Assembly (NCBI GenBank): GCA_016930085.1
Contig: JAFGHO010000015.1
Coordinates: 1-43,085 of the forward strand
Direction of reading: 5' to 3'
Source of the DNA: Spirochaetales bacterium
GTDB taxonomy: Bacteria > Spirochaetota > Spirochaetia > SZUA-6 > JAFGRV01
DNA length: 43,085 bases
The notes beneath the pieces were generated by a model, which searched no databases, was not told the DNA's origin, and worked only from the letters and a program-made list of their open reading frames with translations. A program made the position numbers and the translations under genes. How positions within the stretch are numbered: position 1 is the first letter of the stretch; each line of letters begins with the position of its first letter. Shown in pieces: positions 25,032 through 34,336 of this stretch.

Positions 25032-25645
25032 TCGTGTTCGAGTTGTTAGATGAATGTGTGTCCTACATGGCGCAGGGAGGATTCGTGATGTGGCCGCTTC
25101 TCGTGTGTACTGTAATGTTGTGGTATTCACTCGGCTACCGTTTCGTTCATCTGAAGCGAGGCGCGAAAGAAGACGTGAGGACGCTTGCAGGACGGTTCTG
25201 TCCGGGGGAAAATGAGATTTCCGACGGATATATCCGGGAAGCCGTTGCCGCCGCGCACCGTGTTTGGGCGTCAAACCTCGGAAGCGTAAACATTCACGGC
25301 AGGCTTGACGATGCTTTTTCCCCGATTCTCGAATCAATGTCGCGTTACCGCGGTATCATCCACTCGGTTGTTATAATCGCACCCCTTCTCGGCCTGCTCG
25401 GTACCGTGACGGGGATGATCGAAATGTTCGATTCACTCGCCGAACAGACGTTTTATTCTCAAACGGGAGGAGTGGCGAACGGCATCGCCGAGGCGTTGTT
25501 TACGACACAGTTCGGGCTTCTTATCGCCATACCGGGATTGATCGCCGGACGAATTCTGGACCGGCGGGAAGACCGGATGAAGAAAGAACTCGTGCAGATA
25601 AAAGATATATTCGCGGCAGGAAAAATCAAAGGAGGCATGGCGTGA
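25028..25645 (+). CDS. exbB: ExbB proton-channel subunit
   Basis: This 205-residue inner-membrane protein is the short MotA/TolQ/ExbB partner. The first helix is about 15-35 (GGFVMWPLLVCTVMLWYSLGY). The paired helices carry IIAPLLGLLGTVTGMIEMF and FTTQFGLLIAIPGLIAG, with the conserved Thr/Pro channel residues. With ExbD it forms the proton channel that powers TonB. Its ATG overlaps the previous stop (ATGA), indicating translational coupling. The presence of both this and the TtpC-like protein is typical of TonB2-type systems. Confidence 0.9.
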   Translation: MIVFELLDECVSYMAQGGFVMWPLLVCTVMLWYSLGYRFVHLKRGAKEDVRTLAGRFCPGENEISDGYIREAVAAAHRVWASNLGSVNIHGRLDDAFSPILESMSRYRGIIHSVVIIAPLLGLLGTVTGMIEMFDSLAEQTFYSQTGGVANGIAEALFTTQFGLLIAIPGLIAGRILDRREDRMKKELVQIKDIFAAGKIKGGMA

Positions 25646-26040
25646 AATTTTTACCGAAAAAACATGAACCGCAGGACCTGAATATATCGCCGTTAATCGA
25701 CATGGTATTTCTGCTTATCATTTTCTTCGCGGTTTCATCGACGTTTGTCAAGGACATGAAAATCGATATCAACCGTCCGCAGGCAAAAAACTCCGTTTTG
25801 GCATCGACGAAATCGGTCAGGATATACCTGGACAGGGACGGTGTTCCGTACATGAACGATCAACCGGTAAAAATGTGGATGCTGCAATCGATGGTCCGTG
25901 AAGCCATGGATACCTCTACATCCAGATCGGTACTTGTCGTCGCCGACAGACTGACGGCAACGGAAAAGCTCGTCGAAGTCGTCGACCAGGCGAAACTCGG
26001 CGGAGCCGATGAAGTCGGTGTCGCGACCGAAGCCAGATAA
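25642..26040 (+). CDS. exbD: ExbD proton-channel subunit
   Basis: The 132-residue protein has a short cytoplasmic tail, one transmembrane helix (about 17-38, PLIDMVFLLIIFFAVSSTFV) with the proton-carrying Asp20, and a periplasmic domain (about 45-132). DRLTATEKLVEVVDQAKLGGADEVGVAT is typical of ExbD/TolR. It starts with GTG at 25642, overlapping the exbB stop by four bases (GTGA), with GGAGG at 25631-25635. It works with ExbB and TonB from this operon. Confidence 0.92.
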   Translation: MKFLPKKHEPQDLNISPLIDMVFLLIIFFAVSSTFVKDMKIDINRPQAKNSVLASTKSVRIYLDRDGVPYMNDQPVKMWMLQSMVREAMDTSTSRSVLVVADRLTATEKLVEVVDQAKLGGADEVGVATEAR

Positions 26041-26057
26041 CCGGGGAATATCGATTA

Positions 26058-26702
26058 ATGAAGACCACGATTACAGCTTCGATGAAAAGAAAGGCGGCTG
26101 TTCTATTGATAACGGCGGGCGGTTCAATCGCCGTATTCGGAAGCGTCTTCCTTCTGAACCGGATAATCGTATCACATGATGAATTGAATACGGAAAGGCA
26201 TGTCGTTTTTACCGTCGAACAACAGAAACAGAAGATCGAACCTCCGAGAAGAATGGAAAACAGACAAAAACGGGAGCCCCGGGAGGATATTTCACTCGCA
26301 CCGGTCCCGCGTTTTGAGGGAAACCTGTCGGATATTTCCGTCGAACTGCCAACATTTTCCACGCAAGCAATGCAGTCTCTCGCGGAATCACTACTCGGTG
26401 ATCTCGACGATGTTGTTATGACAGAGGAAACAGTCGACGAGAAACCTGTCCCGAAACAGAGGGCGATCGTATATCCCGAACGCGCGAAGCAGATGAAAAT
26501 AGAAGGGGAGGTTGTCGTAAGCGCTCTCATCGGTATCGACGGACGGATCAAGAAAATGAAGATTCTGGAATCCCGTCCCGCCGGGGTTTTCGACAATGTG
26601 GTTCGTGAAATGATACCGTCCTGGACATTCGAGCCTGCGAAATACAAGAATCGAAATGTTCAGCTGTGGGTTACCATCCCGATAAAATTCAATCTCAATT
26701 GA
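26058..26702 (+). CDS. tonB: TonB energy transducer
   Basis: This 214-residue protein has one transmembrane helix (about 11-33) and a short periplasmic spacer that lacks the long Pro-Lys/Pro-Glu repeats of classical TonB. The C-terminal TonB domain spans about 142-214: YPERAKQMKIEGEVVVSALI, IDGRIKKMKILES, MIPSWTFEPAKYKNRNVQLWVTIPIKF. The short, proline-poor spacer is characteristic of TonB2-type proteins, which are thought to need the extra TtpC-like subunit to span the periplasm. It transmits the proton motive force to an outer-membrane receptor, most simply the one encoded at 27938-31222. Confidence 0.92.
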   Translation: MKTTITASMKRKAAVLLITAGGSIAVFGSVFLLNRIIVSHDELNTERHVVFTVEQQKQKIEPPRRMENRQKREPREDISLAPVPRFEGNLSDISVELPTFSTQAMQSLAESLLGDLDDVVMTEETVDEKPVPKQRAIVYPERAKQMKIEGEVVVSALIGIDGRIKKMKILESRPAGVFDNVVREMIPSWTFEPAKYKNRNVQLWVTIPIKFNLN

Positions 26703-26717
26703 GTTACGCTCACGGAT

Positions 26718-27926
26718 ATGAAAGGAATGTATGTGGAAACACGGGTTAAAAATAGAATCATCATTTTTTTGTTGTTCATCATTCAGCAAGCGGCTTTTCC
26801 TCTTGGTACCGGAGAACAAGAAGAGGGAGATTTTTCCGATATCGAATCAATGAATAATGAAATAGATTATCTGAGTATCGCCGCTGTCATGATTCGCGAC
26901 GGAAGATACGCCAAGGCCGAATCACTTCTCGAAAAGGTGAATCCCGATACGCCCGGCATCGATATGGGGCTTTATTTCACGGTACGCGGTCTCGTTTTTC
27001 TCAATAAATCACTTTTTACAGAAGCGTTGAGTGATTTTAAAAGCGCATTCTCTCACGGTAGACAGCATCCCGTCATTAATGCCTACATGGCCCAGGCGTA
27101 TTACGGGCTCGAGGATTACCGGAACGCGCTTCTTTCAATCGAAAAAACAGGCAATATCAACATGTATCCGGACCTGGTTGGGATGAGAATTCAGTGTCAC
27201 TGGAACCTGAAAGAAAGGATTGCGGCATTCGAAACGCTCGGCCGGGCAATAACACTCTTCCCGTCCAACAACCGGTTTCACCTGCAACGTATATCGTTTC
27301 TTCTGGAACTCAATCTGACACGGGAGGCGGCATTCCAGGCAAAAAAATACCTTGTACAGTTCGGAGATAAAAGTGAAGCATATATGACGATCGGGGAAGC
27401 ACTGAGGCGCGGCGGTGAAACCGACTCCGCCATACGGGTCCTCGAAACGGCGAAACTCAAATTTGCGGAGGATTCCAGGATCGGACTGGCGTTAGCCGGT
27501 ATCTATTTAAGGGAAAACCGGTTTCAAACAGCGGCGAAACTCGTCGAAGAGGTTGCGATATACGATAGAGAATTTTATCCGGAAGCCGCCGAACTCTATC
27601 GCAGGGCGGGCGATTTTGACAGGGCGCTTTATCTCAACAGATACATCTCCGACCAGCGTCTAAAAGCGGAACAACGTTTTACGCTTTTTCTTGAAACCGG
27701 AAAATTCGAAGAGGCACTGGCACTCGAGGAAAGGCTTCAAAGACTCGGACTCCTCGACGATAATCGGATGCGTTACGCTGTCGCGTATGCTTTTTTTCAA
27801 ATACAGCTTTATGATAAGGCACTTTCCTGTCTTTCGGCAATCACGGATGAAGATTATTTCACGGAAGCGGTAAAACTTCGCAAGGCGATCGAAATCCTAA
27901 AATCAAAATCCGTTCAACTATTTTAA
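26718..27926 (+). CDS. TPR-repeat periplasmic protein of TonB locus
   Basis: The 402-residue protein starts with a signal sequence (about 10-32, ending FPLG) followed by an acidic segment GTGEQEEGDF. At least nine TPR-like helix pairs fill about 50-390, for example AEAYFTVRGLVFL-type LYFTVRGLVFLNKSLFTEALSDF and EAYMTIGEALRRGGETDSAIRVL. TPR proteins are the usual last member of DUF3450-ExbB-ExbB-ExbD-TonB clusters. It probably scaffolds the complex in the periplasm. Fifteen bases separate it from tonB and eleven from the receptor gene. The ribosome binding site is weak; translation may be coupled. Confidence 0.85.
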   Translation: MKGMYVETRVKNRIIIFLLFIIQQAAFPLGTGEQEEGDFSDIESMNNEIDYLSIAAVMIRDGRYAKAESLLEKVNPDTPGIDMGLYFTVRGLVFLNKSLFTEALSDFKSAFSHGRQHPVINAYMAQAYYGLEDYRNALLSIEKTGNINMYPDLVGMRIQCHWNLKERIAAFETLGRAITLFPSNNRFHLQRISFLLELNLTREAAFQAKKYLVQFGDKSEAYMTIGEALRRGGETDSAIRVLETAKLKFAEDSRIGLALAGIYLRENRFQTAAKLVEEVAIYDREFYPEAAELYRRAGDFDRALYLNRYISDQRLKAEQRFTLFLETGKFEEALALEERLQRLGLLDDNRMRYAVAYAFFQIQLYDKALSCLSAITDEDYFTEAVKLRKAIEILKSKSVQLF

Positions 27927-27937
27927 GGAAGCCGAAT

Positions 27938-30900
27938 ATGCTCAGGCAATCGAGATTTTTATTCATCATCTTGTTCTTCTGTTTAGGTTTCTCCGGCTGG
28001 AGCGGAGATATTTCGGGTGAAGTGCGGATGTATGTTTTTTCGGATGAAGGGCTTCCGATCGAGGGTGCCATTGCCGAAACCGGAAACATGATATATTCAT
28101 CGAATAAAGGCGGATACATCGGATTTTTCCATGAACCGGGAGTAATCGATATCAAAATGATATATAAGGAAAGCGGGATAACGGATTTGACCGTCGAGGT
28201 CCGGGAAAACCAGATTACCGAGATCATTGTGACTATATCAAAGAAGGATAAAGGTGGATATGTTGTAAATATCGGTTATAGTGAATCGGTAACAGTAGAT
28301 AAAATCGCGGCTTTAGATGACGATATCGATTCGCCGGACGGTGAAACAGGTGTTACGGATATGGGGTTTCTATCAGGAAAGGTGAGCCATATCGAGACGG
28401 GAAAGCCTGTTGTGGGGGCGACGATAATTTTTCGGGGGCTTGGAAGTGAATTCAAAACCGATGCATCCGGATCGTTCATCGCGGAATTGCCTTCAGGAAC
28501 CTATGCCCTTTCGGTCATTCATGCCGATTTTTCTACCCAGACCATTGTGGCGATTAATATCAGGCCCAATGAGGGAACGGAGGTCATTGTTGAATTGACA
28601 CCCTCGGCAATGGAACTCGATGAGGTACCGGTTTTCGCGACGGTCGAGGTACAATCGCAGGGCGGAATCGCGAGTCTTCTCGAAGAAACAAAAAACTCGG
28701 CGGTCCTTCTCAACCTTATCGGGGTGGAACAAATATCGAAGATGGGGGATTCCGATGCAGCCTCGGCACTGAGCCGCGTAACCGGACTTACGATTCTGGA
28801 TGGAAGATTCGTGTATGTCCGTGGAATGGGGGAACGTTATTCCTCATCTTATCTCAACGGCGGTTATCTTCCGAGTCCGGAAATAGACAAACGTGTGGTA
28901 CCGCTCGATCTTTTCCCTATGGTGATTATCGAGAGTATCGCGGTACAGAAGGCATATTCGCCCGATCTTTTGGGAGATTTCAGCGGCGGGGCCGTCATGG
29001 TCAGAACAAACGGCATTCCCGACGACAGGTACAGGAGGAGGCTGCGTTCGACGATCAAAATGTCGCTTGGCTTTGATCCGGAAAAAACCTTCATCGAAGC
29101 CATGAGTGAAGTGCCCGGCGGTCTGGACTGGCTAGGGATCGATGACGGGAAGAGAAAACTCCCCTATGAAGTCGCTGAAAAGGACAAGGTTATCCTTGGT
29201 TCTGAAGTAAGCGGCGGCCTGGGACCGGAGGAAATTGAAGCCCTCGGGGAAATCATGCCCAAGACGTGGATGGCGGAAAAAAGGCTTTTATTGCCGGATT
29301 ACGGTATTGCCGCGACGTTAAGTGATAAAATAGAAATCTCACGTGAATCGAATCTCGGTTACAATATGGCATTTATTTACAAGAATTCCTCGGATTTACA
29401 GACGGAGAGAAGCGAGAAACAAATCATCTATAATGAAAATACGGGAGAATACTTTATTAACTATGATTACACAGCCGACACGACTACCCTGGAAACGGAT
29501 ATCTGTGGAATGATCGATGTTATTGTCGATATAAACAACATCCTTGGTATTGAACTCTCGACACTGCTTGTCCGGCTTACCGATGCAACGACGGAACAGT
29601 ATGAGGGATATTATTCGGATGACGATGAGTATATCCGTGTGACAGATCAGTCATGGATCGAACAAACGCTTTTTTATCAACGGCTCGCGGGAAGCTGCAC
29701 GTTTTCATCGCTCAATGAATCGATGATCGCATGGCAGTATAACTACTCGTGCGCGAGCCGCTACGAACCGGATCACAGGACGACGAGATATGATTCCCAG
29801 GACGGAGACGTTTACCGGCTTTCCGACCGCCCTGAGGGTTCAAGAAGGGTATATGTCAATGTCGTCGATCATATTCATGACGGATCACTCTCATGGCTTC
29901 TTCCAGTCTCGATTTTTTCGAAAAGCCCTTCCGATTTTATCGAATTCGGCGCGCAGGGGCTGTATAGAAGCCGTACAAATGATTCGAGAAAGTTAATTTT
30001 CGCGTTCAGCGAGGCGAATGTGCCAGGGGATGTCCTCGAGCAGGATGTGGATGAAATATTTACCGATGAATATATCGGTGAATATTTCAATCTTCAGGAA
30101 ACGACACTCACGACAGACAACTATACATCATACGGTATTATTTTCGCCGGATATATCTCCCTCGATATGCTTCTTTTCAAACACCTCAGATGCAATGTCG
30201 GCTCGCGTTTCGAGTACGGCGAACAGGTTGTCGATACCTTTAATCTTTACACGAACAATCCGCAGCGGGTCGTTCTCCGGACGTTCGATATCCTGCCGTC
30301 GATAAATCTGACCCTCCCGTTTTTGTCAGTTTACCAGGCGCGTCTCTGCGCAAGCAAGACACTGAACAGACCCGATTTTCACGAGATGTCGAACGCGATA
30401 AAGGATTTGTATGCCGGTGAAGGTCAGATCATCGGGAATACCGAATTGGGAAAAGCAGATATTTATAACGTCGATTTCGCTGTCGAAGCATATCCCTCCG
30501 AGAAGGAAAGCCTTTCTCTTGGTGTTTTTTACAAGTATTTTGTGAATCCCATCGAGGAAGTCGCTCTGGTCAAGGCCGGGTCCACAAGGCTTTATTCCTG
30601 GATCAACACCCCTTCCGCCTATAATATCGGTGTCGAGTTCGAATGGAAATTGACCTTTGCCGCTGTTGCGGATTTGATTCGTATGTCCCTCGATGCACAT
30701 CATTATGAATCATTCGAGGAGGAAAGAAAAACCCGTGTTTTCTGGGGTTCCGTCGGCGGTTTTTTTCGCGATCTCTACACGGCGGGAAACGTATCCTTCA
30801 TCGCATCGGAAGTTTCTTATCCGGGAAATTATTTTACTGATCCTGAAAACGAGATCAGAAACACTTCGCAGAAACGTCCGCTTCAGGGACAGTCTCCCTA

Positions 30901-31222
30901 TGTGATCAATGTATCGTTGGGTTACGAAAACAGTGTCTCGTGGTCGAAATTCAGACCGATTAAAACCTCGATTTATCTTAACTACAACGTCTTCGGCCGG
31001 AGAATACTGAGTATAGGGACATGGGGGACGCCGGATCTCTATGAGGAACCATTCCACAGGCTCGATGTTGTCGCAAAACAGCAATGTAACGAGGTTGTTT
31101 CTGTGGAATTAAAGATGAAAAACCTGCTCGATCTTCCCGCCTACGAAGTCGTCGGCGACAGGGTGCAAAAAGAATACCGCAAGGGACGCCGGTTTGAGTT
31201 ATCCGTCACGATTTCGATGTAG
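27938..31222 (+). CDS. TonB-dependent outer-membrane receptor with two carboxypeptidase-regulatory-like domains
   Basis: This 1094-residue receptor has a signal peptide (1-23) and two Ig-like carboxypeptidase-regulatory folds at about 24-105 and 145-228 (GKVSHIETGKPVVGATIIFRG, FKTDASGSFIAELPSGTYALS). A TonB-box-like DEVPVFATVEV lies at about 228-240. The plug spans about 245-355 (SDAASALSRVTGLTILDGRFVYVRGMGERYSSSYLNG, FSGGAVMVRTNG). A beta-barrel of about 740 residues ends in RRFELSVTISM-type strand GRRFELSVTIS. The final residue is Met, not the usual Phe. It would import a substrate too large or scarce for porins. It is flanked by its own energising complex and a PstS-like binding protein. 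The substrate is not known. Confidence 0.92.
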   Translation: MLRQSRFLFIILFFCLGFSGWSGDISGEVRMYVFSDEGLPIEGAIAETGNMIYSSNKGGYIGFFHEPGVIDIKMIYKESGITDLTVEVRENQITEIIVTISKKDKGGYVVNIGYSESVTVDKIAALDDDIDSPDGETGVTDMGFLSGKVSHIETGKPVVGATIIFRGLGSEFKTDASGSFIAELPSGTYALSVIHADFSTQTIVAINIRPNEGTEVIVELTPSAMELDEVPVFATVEVQSQGGIASLLEETKNSAVLLNLIGVEQISKMGDSDAASALSRVTGLTILDGRFVYVRGMGERYSSSYLNGGYLPSPEIDKRVVPLDLFPMVIIESIAVQKAYSPDLLGDFSGGAVMVRTNGIPDDRYRRRLRSTIKMSLGFDPEKTFIEAMSEVPGGLDWLGIDDGKRKLPYEVAEKDKVILGSEVSGGLGPEEIEALGEIMPKTWMAEKRLLLPDYGIAATLSDKIEISRESNLGYNMAFIYKNSSDLQTERSEKQIIYNENTGEYFINYDYTADTTTLETDICGMIDVIVDINNILGIELSTLLVRLTDATTEQYEGYYSDDDEYIRVTDQSWIEQTLFYQRLAGSCTFSSLNESMIAWQYNYSCASRYEPDHRTTRYDSQDGDVYRLSDRPEGSRRVYVNVVDHIHDGSLSWLLPVSIFSKSPSDFIEFGAQGLYRSRTNDSRKLIFAFSEANVPGDVLEQDVDEIFTDEYIGEYFNLQETTLTTDNYTSYGIIFAGYISLDMLLFKHLRCNVGSRFEYGEQVVDTFNLYTNNPQRVVLRTFDILPSINLTLPFLSVYQARLCASKTLNRPDFHEMSNAIKDLYAGEGQIIGNTELGKADIYNVDFAVEAYPSEKESLSLGVFYKYFVNPIEEVALVKAGSTRLYSWINTPSAYNIGVEFEWKLTFAAVADLIRMSLDAHHYESFEEERKTRVFWGSVGGFFRDLYTAGNVSFIASEVSYPGNYFTDPENEIRNTSQKRPLQGQSPYVINVSLGYENSVSWSKFRPIKTSIYLNYNVFGRRILSIGTWGTPDLYEEPFHRLDVVAKQQCNEVVSVELKMKNLLDLPAYEVVGDRVQKEYRKGRRFELSVTISM

Positions 31223-31323
31223 ATTGAATGAATCCGGGGCGGCGTACTTGTATAAAAGGCTATTGATGATCGTTTGAGATCGATAAAAAATACTTGGAGG
31301 ATGATTCAGCAAAGGAGTGAAGC

Positions 31324-32166
31324 ATGAAACGGATAACTGCCATCGTCATGATGCTTTTCGTATGTATCGATGTATTTTGTTTCGGAACAAAAGAACAAGA
31401 TCCGTGCGGAGTGATGCGTTTATGCATCGGGGGATCCTCGACCATGAGATGGATTTTTGAGAGGGCTTTCGACGTATATAAGGAAATAGACGAACATGCG
31501 GAATTTCATTATGATTTTCCCGGTTCGGGGGCCGGTATACAGGGGGTGCTCTGCGGCACATATCACATCGCCGCCGTAAGCAGAGAACTTTACAAACAGG
31601 AAATACGCTACGGGCTCTGTGCGACAACAATCGCGATGGACGGAATCATGCTGATTGTGAAGGATTCCTTTCCGGTAGATGATATAACACTCGAGCAGGC
31701 GGCCGCCATTTTTACCGGAGAAATATCAAACTGGAGCAGGGTCGGCGGACCGGATCTGCCGATCGTACCGGTAAAAAACAAACCATGGAGCGATACGGAC
31801 CGTGCTTTTCTGGAACTTGTTCTTATGAGAGTATACGGCGACGACGCGCGTATTCGATGTGACGGTATACAGACGATGGGGAACCGTGGAATGATGAGGG
31901 CTGTTTCCAGGAACAGGAATTCCATCGGATACGCCCCCCTGTCCAAACTTCACAGCCTTCCCGACGAATGTTTGAAAGCGTTAAATATAAACGGCGTTGC
32001 TTTCACCCATGAGAATATTCTCAACAGAAAGTACCCGATCACGCGGCCGCTCAATATGGTGACGGTTGGAGAACCGTCAAGTGAAGCCGTGCTTTTTATC
32101 GATTTTCTTAGAAGCCCTGCAGGACAGCATATCGTCGATTTCTTCTGGTATTTACCGGTGCGTTAA
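31324..32166 (+). CDS. PstS-like phosphate-binding periplasmic protein
   Basis: The 280-residue protein has a signal peptide ending near FCFGTKEQ. A PstS/PBP-like domain follows: CIGGSSTMRWIFE (phosphate-loop Ser-Ser-Thr), DFPGSGAGIQGV, HIAAVSRELYKQE, LEQAAAIFTGEISNWSRVGG, SRNRNSIGYAPLS and a C-terminal LIDFLRSPAGQHIV. These are the normal PstS phosphate contacts and the substrate-binding-protein core. No Pst permease or ATPase genes follow; the gene closes the TonB locus, 101 bases after the receptor, with its own AAAGGAG. It may hand phosphate (or a related oxyanion) from the outer-membrane receptor to an inner-membrane transporter elsewhere. Confidence 0.87.
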   Translation: MKRITAIVMMLFVCIDVFCFGTKEQDPCGVMRLCIGGSSTMRWIFERAFDVYKEIDEHAEFHYDFPGSGAGIQGVLCGTYHIAAVSRELYKQEIRYGLCATTIAMDGIMLIVKDSFPVDDITLEQAAAIFTGEISNWSRVGGPDLPIVPVKNKPWSDTDRAFLELVLMRVYGDDARIRCDGIQTMGNRGMMRAVSRNRNSIGYAPLSKLHSLPDECLKALNINGVAFTHENILNRKYPITRPLNMVTVGEPSSEAVLFIDFLRSPAGQHIVDFFWYLPVR

Positions 32167-32207
32167 GAAAAAACACGGTGTTGTCGCTCTAAATAGCTGG
32201 TGCCCCG

Positions 32208-33044
32208 CTACATATACCTCGCCGGGATAAGGGTATCGCACAGTAAAAGGATATGCTTCAAATTCGAAGAAGCCTTTTCGGCTATGGTTACAGGAGTGCC
32301 TTTGAATTTTCCGATGTCCTGTATGCATTCGATGCCCCAGACCCCGTCGTATCCGCTTTCGTATATCGTTTTAATGTGGCGGCAAAAATCAATCTGCCCA
32401 TCGCCAAGTATGAGATGTTCATCGGTGATTCCGTGATTATCGTGGATATGAAGGGCGACAAGACGGGATAGAATATCCGTATAAAGAAAGACCGGCCACG
32501 ATCCGGAAATCTCGGCATGTCCCGTATCGAGGCATAATCCGATCTCGGAAAAGGCGTTGATCACATTGATTATTATATTGTTCATGTATGATTCAATGAG
32601 ATTTTCGAGGGCAAGATAAACGCCTGCTTTGTATGCCGCATCGAGCAGCAGTTCGACGGCATTTTTCAGCTGAAGCATTGACATATGAAGATTGTCGGGT
32701 ATCGCCGTAATAGTGTCGAAAGCATGAACGATGACCGAGCGGGCATTCAGCTTCCCGGCCAATGTGATTGTTTGAAGTATTTTGGCGATGGATTGTGTCC
32801 ATGTTTTCATATCTCTGGTATACAACCGGATGTTTCTGAACGGCGAATGAATCCAGTCGACAGAAAGGCGGTTTCGAATCAGCAGCCTTGAAAGCGCCGC
32901 GATTCTTTTTTCCCCGCAATGGATCAGATTTTCGGTAAGCCCGTCATCGATACTGATATGGGTAAATCCCGCGCCGGCGATCGCCTCGATCTTGTTCTCG
33001 AGTGATCCTTTGTTTGAGAATGCAGTGGTTATGGACAGCTTCAT
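32208..33044 (-). CDS. Xylose-isomerase-like TIM-barrel (sugar phosphate isomerase/epimerase family)
   Basis: This 278-residue protein has the AP-endonuclease-2/xylose-isomerase TIM-barrel pattern. Metal ligands are all visible: Glu in YLALENLIESY (about 147), Asp and His in LCLDTGHAE (about 171-175), His/Asp in ALHIHDNHG (about 198-204), and Glu in GVWGIECI (about 242). These usually bind one or two divalent metals. Family members isomerise or epimerise sugars and inositol compounds or cleave abasic DNA; the short length and context favour a sugar substrate. AGGAGG precedes the start. A second, more degenerate barrel is encoded at 36469-37230. Confidence 0.85.
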   Translation of the reverse strand: MKLSITTAFSNKGSLENKIEAIAGAGFTHISIDDGLTENLIHCGEKRIAALSRLLIRNRLSVDWIHSPFRNIRLYTRDMKTWTQSIAKILQTITLAGKLNARSVIVHAFDTITAIPDNLHMSMLQLKNAVELLLDAAYKAGVYLALENLIESYMNNIIINVINAFSEIGLCLDTGHAEISGSWPVFLYTDILSRLVALHIHDNHGITDEHLILGDGQIDFCRHIKTIYESGYDGVWGIECIQDIGKFKGTPVTIAEKASSNLKHILLLCDTLIPARYM

Positions 33045-33247
33045 TCGTTACCTCCTGTATGACTTTCATTTATATATTGACAATTCACTTATGATAATAA
33101 TTGCAAGTCAGTATTACGGATGAATTAACCGCGGATAAGGATTCCATGGAGTATTGATTATGATTCGATTATTTGTATCCGGATGAATATCTTTATACGA
33201 GTGCAGGCTGTACAGGAAACTGCGTACAACCCGATCTAAAAACTCGT

Positions 33248-33412
33248 TTATTGTGAAAAATGCGCCCGGTATTTCTTGTCTCTCTTTTTATCCAAAAGCA
33301 ATTTGTCAGTGATATTGTCCGCGAATTCCTCCGCATATCTCAGATATGCGGCTCCGACTATAGAGGTAAAACATAGACTTATAACACACGCGATAATGGT
33401 TACTGCTAACAT
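33248..33412 (-). CDS. Possible 54-residue single-helix membrane protein
   Basis: A short frame encodes one strong hydrophobic helix (residues 1-22, MLAVTIIACVISLCFTSIVG) followed by a highly charged tail (DKLLLDKKRDKKYRAHFSQ). This is the classic layout of small bitopic membrane proteins. It lies in an otherwise empty 630-bp region. No clear ribosome binding site is seen upstream of 33412. No homologue is recognised. Confidence 0.4.
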   Translation of the reverse strand: MLAVTIIACVISLCFTSIVGAAYLRYAEEFADNITDKLLLDKKRDKKYRAHFSQ

Positions 33413-33674
33413 GCTATAATGTTCACTGTATTGTTTTTAAAACAGGTTAGTTGTTCGTTAGGAAATGGTTATTTTTTCAAACATTTCTTAAAGCAATCCG
33501 AAATTCCTTATAATAATTATATTCGGATTGCTTTAGAAGCTTGCTTAAAAACAGACAAAGCTTTCTAATAATAAACTAACACTTAACACATATACATTCC
33601 AACTTAATATTTCATTTTTTTCCTAATCGTTACGTTTTGTTTAAGAAATTTCTGTAATTAAAAGAGGGGGAATA
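33413..33674. repeat. AT-rich intergenic stretch with 14-bp inverted repeat
   Basis: TAAAGCAATCCGAA (33489-33502) is perfectly repeated in inverse as TTCGGATTGCTTTA (33522-33535) around a 19-base AT-rich loop. There is no T-tract. It could be an operator, a weak terminator for the minus strand or a relic of a small mobile repeat. The rest holds no gene. Confidence 0.5.
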
Positions 33675-34293
33675 ATGGGACAATGTGAATGTATATTACT
33701 TGGCATTTTGATAATAGCAGTACTTCTGTTTTTGTTACCGGGATGCCATGTACAGTTATCGGAAGAAGAAATTCTGGTAATTCAAACGGAATCGATTTCC
33801 ATCGATACACCCGCGACAGTTTATTACGGCATGCTGCATAATCATTCCAATTATTCGGACGGGAAAGGAAGCCCGGATGATGCTTACCGTTATGCCAGGG
33901 ACACGGTGGGGCTTGATTTTTTTGGCCTTTCCGATCATGCAGAAAGGTTGACTGATAAGGAATGGAAATCCTTGATAAACACTGCCGGCCGTTACAATCA
34001 GGACGGTGTATTCGTCGCTTTTTCGGGATTCGAATGGTCGCACAATACTTATGGCCATGTTACAGTGACAAATACTGAAGATATCTGCAGGGCTAACGAG
34101 TCTGGTACCGATACGTTTTATGGTCTTGTCGGCTGGCTTGAAGAGAGAGGGCATAGCTTTTTTTAATCACCCCTGAGGCCGGAATTCAACAGGTGTCGAA
34201 TTCAACCACTTTATTTCACGTCCTTCAGAAAAGTTTGTCGGAATGGAGTTGTGGAATAAGAACAAAGGATTTGAGATATATTATTATAATAAT
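33675..34293 (+). pseudogene. PHP-domain lipoprotein, 5-prime part (frameshifted, split by IS)
   Basis: The frame opens with a lipoprotein signal (L-P-G-C, Cys24) and PHP metal motifs MLHNHSNYSDGKG and FGLSDHAE, then SGFEWSHNTYGH. It stops at 34164-34166 because of one extra T in a run of seven at 34158-34164. Shifted by one base it continues FNHP, meets an in-frame TGA (34174-34176), and goes on GRNSTGVEFNHFISRPSEKFVGMELW to YYYNN at 34293, where the insertion element begins. PHP-domain proteins are metal-dependent phosphoesterases or nucleases. An intact PHP gene is at 41159-41899. This copy is clearly dead. Confidence 0.88.
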
Positions 34294-34311
34294 CAGGCTG
34301 TCGATTTATCT
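34294..34311 (+). repeat. Left terminal inverted repeat of the IS
   Basis: CAGGCTGTCGATTTATCT pairs at 16 of 18 positions with the reverse complement of 35873-35890. It begins directly after the AAT target copy. Confidence 0.88.
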
Positions 34312-34336
34312 TCAATAATGTGATAGGATACTTGTC

